From Sanguinoderma infundibulare (lineage: Eukaryota; Basidiomycota; Agaricomycetes; Polyporales; Polyporaceae), in assembly GCA_032821775.1 (NCBI GenBank), contig JAVLRN010000014.1:1-64000 (forward strand): a DNA stretch of 64,000 nucleotides, in the 5' to 3' direction. The notes under the pieces were generated by a model. It saw nothing but the letters and a program-made list of their open reading frames with translations, was not told where the DNA came from and searched no databases. This document shows, piece by piece, positions 1 through 11,069 of this stretch. Every line of letters begins with the position of its first letter. Positions within the stretch are counted from its first letter, which is position 1. The position numbers and the translations under genes are program-made.

Positions 1-295
1 AGGAAGGGCTTGCGATGACGAACACATCGACCATGGAGGAACGTTGAACCTCGCGCGTGACCTACTCGACCACCCGTCGATCAGGTCTCTGACCATAAGC
101 AGCGCTAAGGATTGGACGCACCAGGTTGTCAAGACCAGATTCATCCATGGGCACACGCATGTCCTCGAGCGGCGGGACCACCGCGATCTTCGGCACGTCG
201 ACCCTCGTCGCCTTGGACTTGGGGACGGGCTTGAGTGTGCCGAAGCAAGCGAAGAGAGGCTTGAAGAGAGGAAGCATGTTGAGCTGCATCTTCAC
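1..295 (-). CDS. Protein kinase paralog, 5' end only (runs off left edge)
   Basis: This is the start of a gene read leftwards out of the window. Exon 1 (122-295, 58 codons from the ATG at 295) encodes a basic, hydrophobic N-terminus. An intron with donor GTGCGT at 121 ends in the acceptor GTCGAGTAG just before 61, and exon 2 continues to the edge. The assignment rests on the paralog at 59068-61422: it has the same exon 1 size class, the same donor, the same acceptor sequence GGTGGTCGAGTAG and a similar exon 2 start (MVDVFVIASPS against VVDGFVFANPP), and a 23-bp block upstream of both start codons is the same. No catalytic motif lies inside the window, so kinase identity is inferred from the paralog alone. 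Confidence 0.6.
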
Positions 296-848
296 CCAAA
301 ACCAGCTGCCCTAGTGGCAGTAGTGGGGAAGGAGAGTGGGGAGGCGTCGAGAGCCTCGCCCCGCTCTTGAGAGGCTAACCCGGCGGGGGCCGATCGAGCA
401 TCGCCTCGTTGGGGGACCGAACGTGAACCGAAAGTCTCCCGGATCGACATTGGGGTCTTCCACGAGTCGTCGTCGGCGTAGGGTAGTCGAATGCAAGCTT
501 GTAGATAGTCGTAGGTGAGGGAGCGGGCAAGAGAAGGACATGCAGAATTCGCTCACCGGGGATGAGTTGGAGGTGTGAAGGTCTCGGAGTGATATCTGCA
601 AGGAAAGTACGTCATAACCTCGCGCCACTTGCCATTCAGTTCAGCAAGAAAACGCTGGCAGAATAACGCGATGACGTGCCAAAACCGATAGATACGCATG
701 GTGAATTGTTCATCCGAGAAGTGCGCGAAAGATGGCTATCGCCAATGATGACAATCGGAAGTCCCGACGTCACAAATCCTCTCTAGCCAACCACCTGGTG
801 ACAAACTCAAGCGACTCTATCGGCTTATCGTATGATGCCTGCTCCTCG
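296..848. other. Upstream region of the partial kinase gene, no gene seen
   Basis: No coding region is supported here. The block CCCTAGTGGCAGTAGTGGGG near 309-328 and the nearby GAGAGGCTAACC recur upstream of the kinase paralog at about 61466-61530. This part is therefore the duplicated promoter/5' leader of a kinase gene. The remainder shows nothing recognisable. Confidence 0.5.
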
Positions 849-1312
849 TCAGAGCCACACGTGCCAGCAATAAATGGAGAAAACGCGCACCAAATGTCGT
901 GCACCGGTGATGGTAGCGTACGTCAGCCCAGCGATTTTTCCGTCGACCGACCACTCTTTGAGAGGGTCATTCCGGAAAGCTTCCTGCCCGCTCCACTCCG
1001 GAGCGAGGGTCATCTTCTCATTACCCATCTGACAAAGCAAAGTGAATGATTGTCTCAATATCAAGGCAACGTAACTGATCGTACCCAGTTACATATGAAG
1101 TCTGCCTGACCAACGTACATAAGAACTCTAACCCCGCGCTCGAGAAGCGCTGCAAGGTCGTATTCTGCAGGAAAGTTAGAGAGGTCGAGGTTCGTCATGA
1201 ACGTCTGGAACATCACCTCCGAGGATTCATTGAACGGGCCGAGTCGCGAGGGGTCGACGCCAAGGCGATCTTGCAGCTCTTCGTTGCTGTCATCACCGTG
1301 AACGTGGTCCAT
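849..1312 (-). pseudogene. Serine carboxypeptidase (S10) C-terminal fragment
   Basis: Two exon-like pieces, 1085-1312 and 849-1028 joined across a GTACGA..CAG intron, give the C-terminal third of a family S10 serine carboxypeptidase. Visible family landmarks are LGVDPS, LLERGVRVL, the catalytic-Asp block ADFICNW, APEWSGQEAF and WSVDGKIAG. The catalytic-His block, normally GAGHMVPYD, reads GARHLVRVF and then runs into unrelated residues and a stop at 849. The N-terminal part with the catalytic serine is missing: nothing resembling it lies upstream of 1312. About 135 of the usual ~500 residues remain, so this is a gene relic between two kinase paralogs and is unlikely to be functional. Confidence 0.75.
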
Positions 1313-1832
1313 AGGGAATAGAGAAATTCATTCAAGAAATCGCCCCACGATGAATATGTACAATCCGAATCCTGCTGCAACGATGATAGGGTAACCGCGA
1401 TCGGAGATGGGATAGTGCACGGGACGACTCGAAGCCGGAACGGAAAGATAGAGCCGCAGAGATTCGAGAGGGACTAGTGATCTCAGACACACAATTCAAG
1501 ATATCCCGGATACAGACGAGGGAACCAGAGATCACAAACCGCAGAGACCAGACCAGACGAACCGAGACCCAGACAACATGAATTCCGAGAGCGAAGAGAC
1601 CAAAAATTCCGAGACGTGCGGACCCGAGATGCGTTTGCAGGTTGGCATTGCTGAATGGACGGAGACGGAGCTGAGACCAGAGAGAATCGGAACATAAGAA
1701 GATCTGGGTACTCGAAGCGAGTCAGACAGTTTCTGCTGGAAGAGGCCGGTGGTGCAATGGTGCGGTGGGAAGATGTACTTGAGAACTTGAGTAGGCTGCT
1801 GTTCAGCAGCTGGGGGCCGCGGCTCGAATGGT
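1313..1832. other. Intergenic, nothing recognised
   Basis: Several overlapping short reading frames occur but none has family motifs, plausible splice signals or homology to the paralogs in the window. I see no gene here. The stretch separates the carboxypeptidase relic from the 3' end of the following kinase gene. Confidence 0.4.
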
Positions 1833-4688
1833 TCAGTTGTCGTCAACAGCTGCGGTCCGTCGCTCGCGGCGGTGGCCAGGCTTGAACCATCCCTTGACGA
1901 CGCCCATCACTTTCCTCGCCCAGAGCTTCGGCGGGGATGATGAGAACGAGCGATTGGAGGTGCTGACGCTCGCCTTCCCAACGGACGAATCCACGTTGAC
2001 GGGTGTCTTGCTCGTCATCGTCGAGGTGTTAAGGTCGGTGTAAGCACCTGTCGAGCCGACCATGGTCGCGGAGCAGTCCGAGGAGGCGAGGACATAGGGA
2101 GCGACCACCGATTCGGGGGAACTAGACTTGCGGTGGGGCCCAGAGAGCGCGAGCGAAGGTACATCCGGCTCTGAAAGAGGGGTGCTCTCGGACCTCTTGA
2201 GGAGACTGACGGAATGACGCCGCGGAACGGAAGGCGCGTCCACACGGACGACCAAAGCGCGTTCAACGACGGCCTCGAGAACCTCGGAGTGCGCGCTCGA
2301 GGAGTCAGAAACCGTCGTCGTGGTGTCCGCAGGAAGGCCGTTCGCCTCCACTTCGAGGTCACCACAGTCTACGGAAGAGGTAAACACGTCGCCAGTAAAC
2401 TGTGCCGAGGCAGAACAACTTGGGGTGGCGAATACCATCGACGACTGCCGAGAGAATGAGGAGTTCGCGTTTCCGCGTGTGGGAAGGTACATCCCAGGCA
2501 CCCTGCCTGCCTTGATGTCCTGAGCGAGGCCAGAGCACATGGACGAGTCGTCGTCCGGCTCCTCCTCAAAAGCCGAATAGATGCTCCCGTGAACAGACGC
2601 ATGGAGAGGGCCGACACCGAGGCTCGGAGCCTCGAATGGCTTCCGGAGGTTGGGAAGCGACGAGACCGGAGGGCACATCGCGAATGCATTTCCGGGTGAA
2701 GAGACGGGCCACCCAAAGCCCTCGAGGATGTCCGGGGTTGGCTGCCACTCGGGGGAACCCATGTAGAGCTCGCTGGTGGAAATGGACTGGAGGTGATCGG
2801 GGGAAACGTACTCGAAGTACGGGAAGGGCGCGTCGCCCCTCGATTACGGCTGGCCGAACGTGAGTTTCCTGATCTTCTCCGGGATCTGAAGGGATCGACA
2901 TGAGTGCAATGATGCGGCTGAGAAAAGAGAGCGCAAACGCACCGGAGGGAGGCAGTCAAGGCGAGTGATGAGTGGAGTGGGGGCTTCTTCCTTGGGAACG
3001 ACGGCGTCCCAGTCACTGCGTCCCAGGTCGTGTGAGCAGAAGAAGGCAGGCGAGGATGGTAGATACGTACATCTCGTCAAACCATGGGTGGGTTTTGATC
3101 TCATCCCACCCTGCGCGCCGATCAGGGTCCCTCTCCAAAAGCTGCGCGAACCGAGTGAGCCACTCGACCTCGCAGACAACGCCTGTCGTGGCACCCACCC
3201 TAGAAAGGAGATCATGAACCTCGTCGCTCAAGCACAGGTCCACAATCAGCGGCGCGTAGAGAATGCAAGTCATCGGATCGAACTCGTCGCCATCCCCATG
3301 CGTGAGGCCGAACGGCAGCTAACATGCGAAGAGAAGAGGGGAAGTCAGCTAGCGAAAGATACGACAGAGATGAACGTACCTTGCGGTGAAGCATCTCGAA
3401 CAACATGATCCCGACCGACCAGATATCCGCGGAGTACGAATACCAGCCGTCACCGTCCTCTCCATACACCTCCGGGGCCATGTAGTTGGGCGTTCCGGCG
3501 AAGAGCTTGGTCTTGTCCCCGCCCCCGGCTTCAAGGTGACCCTCAATGTCAACGTCCTCAGCGAACTCCCAGTCGGGGACGCCCGCGACACGCCACGGCT
3601 GCTCCTCGACTGGGCGACCGAACGTGTGGCACAGTCCGAAGTCGGTGAGGATGATGTCGCCCTGGTCGTTCAGGAGGACGTTCTCGGGCTTGAGGTCACG
3701 GTGCATGATCCGCTGGCGGTGGAGGCTCTCCAACGCGACGATCTGATCCTTTTCAGTGGGTCTGGCGTGGCAAGAATGCAGAGAACAGACGTACGAGCTG
3801 GGCGATGCGGCTGCGGGCCTCGGCCTCCGAGTACGCTCGGCACAATTTGCGCATCTCACCCTTGAGGTCTCCGTTGGCGTAGAAGGGCTGAAAAGAGATG
3901 TCAGCGTCGGACCCCAGCGATCTCGACTACACGCGAGCACTCACAAAGACAAACATAAAGTGATCCCTGGTCTCGAACGACGCCTGCAGGTCAACGATGA
4001 ACCGGCTCCCCTTGACCGCCTTCATGGCGTACTGGGACGTGAAGATGTTCCCAAAGTGGGACTTTGGGATCGCGGCCTTGCGGACGGCCTTGACAGCATA
4101 CGGCATCCGGTCGCGGCGGCCAATAGCGAGGTACACGACGCCCTCCGCGCCGTCACCGAGCTTTAAGCGGAAGATATAGTCATCGGCGCTGGGCTCGCTG
4201 CGGGCGTCACAGAAGGTGTCGGAGACGGGGGCGGCGAAAGCAGAGGACAATCGCGCGAGTGCCTCGTCGACCGATGGTTCAGCGGCTGACGAGAGTTCTG
4301 GGGCGGGCGCGATGCTATGTGCCCGAGGGCCGTGTTTTCCGCTCTTGAAAGAGGTGACCGTAGGCGATACGGCATCGACCACCGCGGCGGCCCTAACATC
4401 CTGCTTGAGCCGGTCAGAACCCGACTGAGAACAAGGTAACTTGAATAGGCAGATAACACGCACCGCTCGATCTGTCCCAATGGCAACGGCTTCATCTCCG
4501 ACTCGCCCTGTAGCGTCCTTGGAGACCCGTCGATCTCCAGAAGCACGCCGATCCTTCTTGGAAGAGAACCTGCTACTGAACTCCCGGGTGAGACGTACTG
4601 TGTTGACCTTGACCTTGACCTTGGTCTTGTCCTTGTTCCCCCAAGGGAGCGCCTTAAAGAACATCGTAGCCGTAAATCCTTGGTGCAC
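1833..4688 (-). CDS. Ser/Thr protein kinase, catalytic domain intact, C-terminal tail cut off by an in-frame TAA
   Basis: Exons by splice signals: 3945-4688 (possibly with a further 39-nt intron), 3795-3887, 3380-3742, 3071-3318, 2943-3015 and from 2885. The product has a basic Ser-rich N-terminus, a glycine loop ([12 protein letters not shown]), the ATP lysine in YAVKAVRK, the catalytic loop HRDLKPENV, the DFG motif in [15 protein letters not shown] in NYMAPEVY, and a closing arginine motif [18 protein letters not shown]. This is an AGC-like kinase layout with an insert after DFG. In exon 6 an in-frame TAA at 2844-2846 follows LTFGQP. The same frame then stays open for ~330 codons to 1833 as a Ser/Thr-rich tail resembling the tail of the paralog at 59068-61422 (there the TAA column is a sense codon). 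Either the tail is lost or an unseen splice skips the stop. Confidence 0.8.
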
Positions 4689-5453
4689 GACGACAGGCGG
4701 TGGGAGTGGGAGCCGATAGACGGTACGGGCACGGTTGTCAGAAGCGAAGGAATGGGAAGCGAGTGGGTGCCCTACGGGCAGATATACAGCAGAGCACGTA
4801 CCGTCAGCTCGTGCGGCGAACCTTGCTACCCGCTATTTTCGACTGGATGCCAGCCATGGGGCTGGTGGTTTGGATCAGAACTGACGGTTCGATCCCGCAG
4901 TCTGGCCTCGGGTGATGACTCGACAGGCAACCTATTACATCCTTGAAAGCGTGTCGCTCAGATTTAATGTCGTCTAGCATCCAAATCACAACCTCACCTT
5001 TCAGGACTGCGAGCCGCTAAATGATTACGACAAGAGCGATGGGAGGTTGAAGAGTACTTGAAGGTAGAAGAGAAAGTTGAGAAAAATCCACACTCACAGG
5101 CACTTCAGTTACTGTATATGGAAGAGCGCCGGCTGTGTGGCAACACGTGCTATGCCTCTGACACAACCATGCTACCCGTCGGGCATCGATATATCAGAGA
5201 GAAAATTGTCTTCGAAGGTGTGCGTACGAGCGAGGCTTGAGCAACAACAGGGAATTTTTACAAGACGCGTTTTTAAGCGCGAGCAGCGCAAACATCCTCA
5301 GCATCTTCGGTGTATACGGCGACTCGACAATAAGAATGTAATATACGAATTCGTTCCGGAGAGAAAGAGAACGACGTTGTGGAAAGACATCCTGAAAATA
5401 AATGGAACGAATCATACAACACCTTCTAAGCCTTCCCTCTGACCATGAAACCT
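4689..5453. other. Intergenic between kinase 5' end and membrane-protein 3' end
   Basis: This stretch contains the upstream region of the kinase (gene pointing left) and the 3' flank of the membrane-protein gene. Short frames occur but carry no motifs. No RNA gene or repeat was recognised. Confidence 0.4.
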
Positions 5454-6258
5454 TCACTGATAGCCCCATTCCTCCGACCCGCGTCCGCCATACCTCTCCC
5501 GCATCGCAGCTGCCGCCTGCACCTTCTCCAGTACCGGATCTCCGTAACTCCCTTGCGTGAACGCCGGCGGCCGTTCGTCGTCCTCAAGCGAGCTCCGGCG
5601 CGCCAGCGGGATGAGCCCGTGCGGCGTCGGCGTCGGCGTCCTCTTCCCATCCATCGTCGCGAACCCGAGCTCGCTCCCGCCACGCGCGATGTGCATGAAC
5701 TCTGCCGAGGGCGGCAGACGGGACCTGCGTCGGTGTCGGATGAGGAGGAACGCACCTGCGGCGAGGAGCAAGAAGAACGCAAGTCCGCCCAGGACTCCCC
5801 CTGCGATCGCGCCTGCACGCTGATTCGAAGCCGTTCGTTGGGGGGGAGGCGAAGGGGTTTGATCGGCTTGGTGAGGACATTGCGAGTGCCTGTTGGTATG
5901 CTCTTCGCAGTGGTTCATGATACAAGAGTCTCCGGCTCCATTGAAAAAACTCACCAGCGTGGCCACCTCCGCAGCCGATCGAAGCGACCGTCGCGGCAGA
6001 CGTCGTCGCGGTCCCTGGTGCAATCCAAATGCGGGAAAGTGGGAGAGTTTCGGTAGAGGTTGGCAGCGAAGGATCGGTTGTGGATAATCCCGGATAGGGA
6101 TCGGAATCAATGGTACCAAGCGGGTGGTTGCTAGCCTTCATAACCAAGCTTCCCCAATTGCCCAGCACCCCAGCTGTAAGCTGCGTAGCACCGCCTGTTG
6201 AGTCACAGGACTGAGTGTTTGCGGTTGTACCACAGTCACGAATGGCTAAGGACATCAA
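5454..6258 (-). CDS. Single-pass membrane protein, 3' exons
   Basis: The last exon (5454-5866) encodes a Pro-rich stretch, one strong transmembrane segment (AGAIAGGVLGGLAFFLLLAA) followed at once by a basic stop-transfer RHRRRSR, and a cytoplasmic tail of ~90 residues ending GRGSEEWGYQ. An 88-nt intron with GTGAGT donor (5867-5954) joins it to an upstream exon reaching at least 6258, which gives a Ser/Thr/Pro-rich presumed extracellular stalk (LSTTDPSLPTSTETLPL). Topology is therefore outside-in with a cytoplasmic C-terminus. Basidiomycetes have many such small receptor-like or wall-sensor-like proteins, but I cannot name a family. The 5' exons and start codon probably lie between 6259 and 7240 and could not be resolved. 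Confidence 0.55.
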
Positions 6259-7298
6259 GGTGGATGGACGGTCCTGCAGATTAGACCAAGGTATATAATG
6301 TCAGCGTAGTTCAGACGACATCAAGGGTAAACTCTCACTGGAAGCGGCCGTTCCACAGCAGATGCGATGGCTGGTGCGGAAGGCGACATTCGGGGTACCT
6401 GCGTTGGTCGTGAGGAGTGAAAAGCAAGGAGTGGACCTCGAACGACCGAGGATGTCGGCAAAGTTGATGCATAGGGAGATGCTGTGCAGAAAGCATTCCA
6501 GGGATAGCTATTCTGACCTTTCACCGGTCCCTAGACAGGAATGAAAGTTGACCACAAGGCGGCGCAACAGCTTCGCAGTGACAGAAGCTTGATGAAGGGG
6601 CTCTTCAGGCAGCGTCGCGATGTCGCAGCGGCGAGCAAGATGGAAGCACGCGAGCATCTGACAGTTGGCAGATTTCAGCATACATTCGACCGAGAATCAC
6701 AGTGGTATAAAGCCAGCGGACGTCGTGGGCGGCGGCAGAACAATGATGGGGTTCTTCGAGGTGCCAGCTGGGTCCCAGTGAACGTCCCCGTTCCTTCCGT
6801 GAGAATATGACTTGATGCCATGTAACGTGTATGGTAGGAAGTAAGTTTGATTAACTATATGCTGGGCATGAGATAGTGACTGACCAGGAGGAAACTTACA
6901 TATTTGCACTGACTGCTGCTCGAGGGAGTTTTCCTTGACCTTCATGAGGACATGTGGGAGAGCTCGCAGGTCGGGCAACGAGGGAAAGCAGCGGAAGACT
7001 ACGAAGTTGAGTTCGGAAGCGACCGCTCCTGGCATGCCGAGCGCCCATGTTTAGCGCCGGAACAGGCTGTGCAGGGGCCAGCGGCGTTGGGCCCAGTTCC
7101 TCAGGTTACGATACGACCTTCCAGATCTCAAGGCCGTCCGCCCATCCAGCCGCACGCGCGTTGGCATGTGCGTGGTGTTAATGATGGAGGAGGAAGGGCT
7201 TGTCCTCAACTTCTGCCAGCGCGGGAGGCTTTCTGAGCTGAGGGCGACGACGAGAGCGTCAGTCGATCAGGGCGGAGAATATCGGTCCCGGATTTTGA
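6259..7298. other. Probable 5' part of the membrane-protein gene, structure unresolved
   Basis: On the minus strand an open stretch at 6697-7035 contains a good donor (GTAAGTTTCC near 6900) and NxT sites, compatible with upstream exons of the membrane protein ending at 5454. I could not link the pieces in one frame, so no exon model is offered. The right end (about 7240-7298) is the left flank of the DIRS-like element. Confidence 0.25.
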
Positions 7299-7485
7299 TT
7301 GGGGTTAAACTTCGTTTATACGAGGTAAATCGCCTGTAGCGTGCGGTGTCCCGCTGCGGCACCCCTCCCGGCTCGCGCGCGCGCCTCTCCCGATTCAGTC
7401 ACGTCCGCCGACGTGCGGGCTCCCTCGTCGCTTAGGAGCTTGGAGCTTGAGGAGCGCGAGCCTGGCGTGTAGCGGCCGAGTCGGG
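7299..7485 (+). repeat. DIRS-like unit left end, copy 1
   Basis: This block starts TTGGGGTTAAACTTCG, runs through TAAATCGCC and ends GCCGAGTCGGG. It recurs at 23127-23325 with a few substitutions and a short CCGGCCG-containing insertion in the second copy. Because the second copy directly follows the right end of unit 1, I read it as the start of unit 2 and not as a terminal repeat of unit 1. Confidence 0.8.
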
Positions 7486-7644
7486 CCCGCTGGTCCCCAA
7501 TCTCTCTCACCGCCCGCCAGGTAAGCACGCCCGCGAGACTCTTGACCGCGTCAAACTCGCTCACTCTCACCGCCCGCCAGCGTTGTGCGTAGTTCGATTG
7601 TTTTCGCTATTATCAATCCATCATCTTTCGAATCAATTACCCCT

Positions 7645-8886
7645 ATGGGACCGTCTCAATATGCTACCGACCGACTTTCGCTCGCGCACCGCGCGGCCAC
7701 CTCTAAATGCGAGGAAGTCGTCGAGAATTACCGCAAACAACGCATCTCCCGAGCAGCAGCAGTGCGTTCACTCACAACAGCACTGTCTACCCCCGAAGCC
7801 GGACTCGACGAACCTACCATCGAGTCAACACTCGACTCCTATCTCAAGCAGATGGATGAAGGAGACGAGCTTAGGAGGAAAGCAGCTTCGGAGTTGGGGA
7901 AACGATTCAGTGGAGGATCTACGGGCGGAGCCAATGTACCACGAGCAGGTCAGAGCGGAACCAATGGGCCGAGGCCTGGTGCGTCGTCCTCCACTCATAC
8001 CCGAGCAACTACTCTCTCCCCGGAAGCAGGCGCTCCGCACACCAACTCTCCGTCCCGCTCTCAGTCTAGAAGCTCGCCTGACGAGTCCTCCGCTGATGAG
8101 CGAGACAAGAAACGCAGACGCGCCGACCCCGGGAAATACGCCTGGGCCACACCTCACACCACCACTCTCGAGCAGCTCAGACCTGAGCTCAGGAAAACTC
8201 TGGAGCTCCTCTGCGAGTACACCAAAGACATCAAGTTCTGCAAAGCCAACTTGGTCAACTCCGGAGCAGCGCCTGAGTTCCCCGATGCTGAGTGGAGTAA
8301 TGTCCTTCTCGGAAAGCCCATCGACCTCGACCACGTCCTCAGCAATCAGTACGCCCTCACAGTCGATGAAAAACACGCAGAGAGTATTGGAGACCTCGAA
8401 CTCACGTACAAAACCGCCGCTCCTATCAAGACTATCCGGTCGGCCGGGGATTGGGTCATCGCATTCCAACATGCTAGCCTCGCCATTGTTTTCGCCTTTC
8501 CCCATCGAAGACCAGAGCTTGATACCTACCAACAACACATCTTCGGACTCTTTGCCGCCATCGACTCTAACCTTCAGCAGCGGATCATCGACTACGATCG
8601 CGCTGTACGAAAACGCGTCAGATCAGTCCGCGACCTCTTACTCACGGATTTCGACCACTTCACCGACTTACGTACACAGTTTATCGACTCTAGCGGAGCC
8701 TGTGCCTCAAACGCCGCTAGGCAAGTGGGCACGAACTGTTTCGGAGGACATCAACGGCGTAGCCGTGAAGCGTGCCTGCGCTGGAACCGCGGAACCTGTG
8801 CATCCTCAGACTGCCGATTCCGCCATGTCTGCGACACCTGTGGAGGGAACCACACCAGCCGCGACTGTCGTAGAGGGCCGCAGTAG
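7645..8886 (+). CDS. Gag-like protein of the DIRS-like element
   Basis: The ORF from MGPSQYATDR (first reasonable ATG at 7645) gives ~413 residues. The N-terminal half is helical and charged, followed by a Ser/Pro/Thr-rich linker, a basic KKRRRADPGK patch and a folded-looking middle (ELRKTLELLCEYTKDIKF). The C-terminus holds Cys/His motifs (CLRWNRGTCASSDCRFRHVC and CDTCGGNHTSRDC), the second a CX2CX4HX4C zinc knuckle. This matches a nucleocapsid-type Gag that binds element RNA. The ORF ends at 8886 inside the RT reading frame, which is open across the whole of this ORF in the +1 frame. No internal stops are present. Confidence 0.8.
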   Translation: MGPSQYATDRLSLAHRAATSKCEEVVENYRKQRISRAAAVRSLTTALSTPEAGLDEPTIESTLDSYLKQMDEGDELRRKAASELGKRFSGGSTGGANVPRAGQSGTNGPRPGASSSTHTRATTLSPEAGAPHTNSPSRSQSRSSPDESSADERDKKRRRADPGKYAWATPHTTTLEQLRPELRKTLELLCEYTKDIKFCKANLVNSGAAPEFPDAEWSNVLLGKPIDLDHVLSNQYALTVDEKHAESIGDLELTYKTAAPIKTIRSAGDWVIAFQHASLAIVFAFPHRRPELDTYQQHIFGLFAAIDSNLQQRIIDYDRAVRKRVRSVRDLLLTDFDHFTDLRTQFIDSSGACASNAARQVGTNCFGGHQRRSREACLRWNRGTCASSDCRFRHVCDTCGGNHTSRDCRRGPQ

Positions 8887-10570
8887 TGTGCCCTTTGATA
8901 TCGCTCGCCCACGACACCTCCGCCATTTTGTATGGAATGACCACGACGCGCCGCGCCGTCGTTTCTCGCACGTATCCCTCACTCACTCTCCAGTCCCAGA
9001 CATACTGCCTGAAGTCCGCGCAGATCCCGTAGTCAATGCAACACTAGCAGCTCATCCGGACCTCTTCCAAATCGTAACCCCCATCAAAGTTGACACCTTC
9101 GAGAAGCTCCTTTCTGACCATCCCAATCAGCCTTTCGTTCAATCTGTCTGTCGCGGATTACGCGAAGGTTTTTGGCCATTTGCCGATGAAAAACCAGGAG
9201 ACTATCCCGACACTTGGGATGAAGTTAGACCGCCTCTCTCGGACGAGCATGCGCAACAATTCCTGCAAGACCAACGAGACGAGGAAATCGCTCTTAAGCA
9301 GTACTCACCCTCCTTCGGAAGAGATCTCTTCCCTGGCATGTACTCTATGCCTATCCATGTCGTCCCCAAACCACATTCAGACAAGCTTCGACTAGTCAAC
9401 AACCAGAGCGCCGGGCAGTACTCTCTCAACTCCATGATCCGTCCTGAAGCCATCAAAGGCGCAGTCCTCGATGGTATGCCTACTTTCGGCGCAGACATCC
9501 GTGAACTTCATCGCCATTTCCCCCATGAACCACTCATCATCTGGAAATCCGACGTTTCGCAAGCATACCGCCGGATGCCAGTCTCACCCTACTGGCAGAT
9601 CCGACAGATAGTCACCATCGACGGCGAACGCTATGTCAACCGCTGCAATCTCTTCGGCGGTCGCGGTTCTCTTCGCATCTGGCTCGCGTTCTACTCTCTC
9701 GTCGCCTGGATTGCTATCACCAAGTGCGGCGTGAAACGCGTCGCCGTTTACATCGATGATAACTATGGAGTCAAACTGCTGCGCCGCGCCCTTTGGTATG
9801 CTGGCCATCATCAATATAAGCTGGAGGACCAAACACGGATGCTTCTCGTCTGGGATGAACTCGGCATATCGCACGAACCGCCAAAACAGCAAGCAGACCC
9901 TATCCTACCAGTAATCGGTTTCCTCTGCGATGCCGATTCCTTTACCGCCTCTCTTCCCTCAGATTCTAAAGCCAAACTTCTCGAAGCTATTCGTCTCTTT
10001 ATCGACTCGTCCCGCTCACATCGCCGCTCTCTCACGGAGTTCAAAGCGCTCGCCGGGCACATCAATTGGGCCCTGAATGTCTACCCTCTCCTCAAACCTG
10101 CCCTTTCTGCTCTTTACGCCAAGATTGCGGATAAAGAGATCCGAAACGCCAAGCTCTACGTCAACAAGCCCATAATCGATGAGCTCTCCTGGTTTGTCCA
10201 CCACATCCGTCGTTTACCCGGCGTACATTTTTTATCAGCTACTGCGTGGTCTCCAGCTGATCTCATCGAACTCTCCCCTTCTGATGAGCTTGTTCTTGTT
10301 GACGCCTGCACAACCGGTCTCGGCCTCTATTTCCCGTGGATCCACATTGCCTTTTATGCCCCTATTCCTTCCGCTGCCCCGCGCCTCATATTTTTCACCG
10401 AAGCTCTTGCCATTTGCTCTGCCCTCCATCGCTTACCGGTTTGGATCGCTGCGGGGCATACTGTATCGCGCCTCGCAGTCCTCTCCGACAATATGAATTC
10501 CATCAATATGTTCAACTCCCTCCGAGTCAAGCCCCCTTACAATTCCATCCTTATCTCAGCAATCAACATT
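8825..10570 (+). pseudogene. Reverse transcriptase/RNase H of the DIRS-like element, N-terminal part (interrupted)
   Basis: The likely start is the ATG at 8825 (MSATPVEGTT), overlapping the gag-like ORF by ~60 bp; the frame is open further upstream too. RT motifs are visible: HVVPKPHSDKLRLVNNQS, the aspartate block KSDVSQAYRRMPV, RCNLFGGRGS, and the catalytic YIDDNYG in place of the usual YxDD. RNase H follows with LVLVDACTTGLGLYF, the glutamate in FFTEALAICSAL and the aspartate in LSDNMNSINMF. At 10570 the frame runs into the LTR of the chromovirus and stops 39 bases later. The missing C-terminus resumes in phase at 21714. The enzyme is disrupted by this insertion only; no other lesion was seen. 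Confidence 0.85.
10566..10570. repeat. Target site duplication ACATT, left copy
   Basis: ACATT directly precedes the LTR start TGTTACG and recurs at 21709-21713 directly after the other LTR end CGTAACA. A 5-bp duplication is normal for Ty3/gypsy integrase. Confidence 0.95.
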
Positions 10571-11069
10571 TGTTACGTCTCAATACTTGTATACCTTTAC
10601 AAGTATTAACATGTTCTTAGACTAGGCTTAGGCTTATCGAAGTAAAGCTTAGAGGGACTTATAGTTTGCTGACTATAGAGACAGAATGATATACAACTTG
10701 GTGTATAAAACAGGAGACTGAAAACTGGGGGTCACTACTGAGGCATCACCCCTTATATACATGTCTAAGTGCTGCGCACTGCGGGCTTACTAACTACTGT
10801 AGAATGAGTCCTGTGGAGTCATCAACTGCGGAATGACTCATAGGGAGTCAGTGACTGCGGGGTGAGTCAACATTACTGCGGGACGAGTCATGTTGAGTCA
10901 GCAACTGCGGAATGAGTCATTCTGACTACGGAATGAGTCAGCTAGAGCTAGTGATCTATGTAGAGACTGAATCCAAGTCTTGACTACATCCTGCATAGTA
11001 TGAGTCACATATTGATATAGTGAATAAAAAAAGAAAAAGTAGCATGCATTCTAGTCCATTGGCGTAACA
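10571..11069 (-). repeat. Chromovirus LTR (3' LTR in element orientation)
   Basis: This LTR matches 21210-21708 over 499 bp with four differences seen (three clustered near 11014-11018, one near 11059). It begins TGTTACG and ends CGTAACA. It holds six TGA(C/G)TCA heptamers and the minus-strand TATA motif, as in the other copy. Confidence 0.95.
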
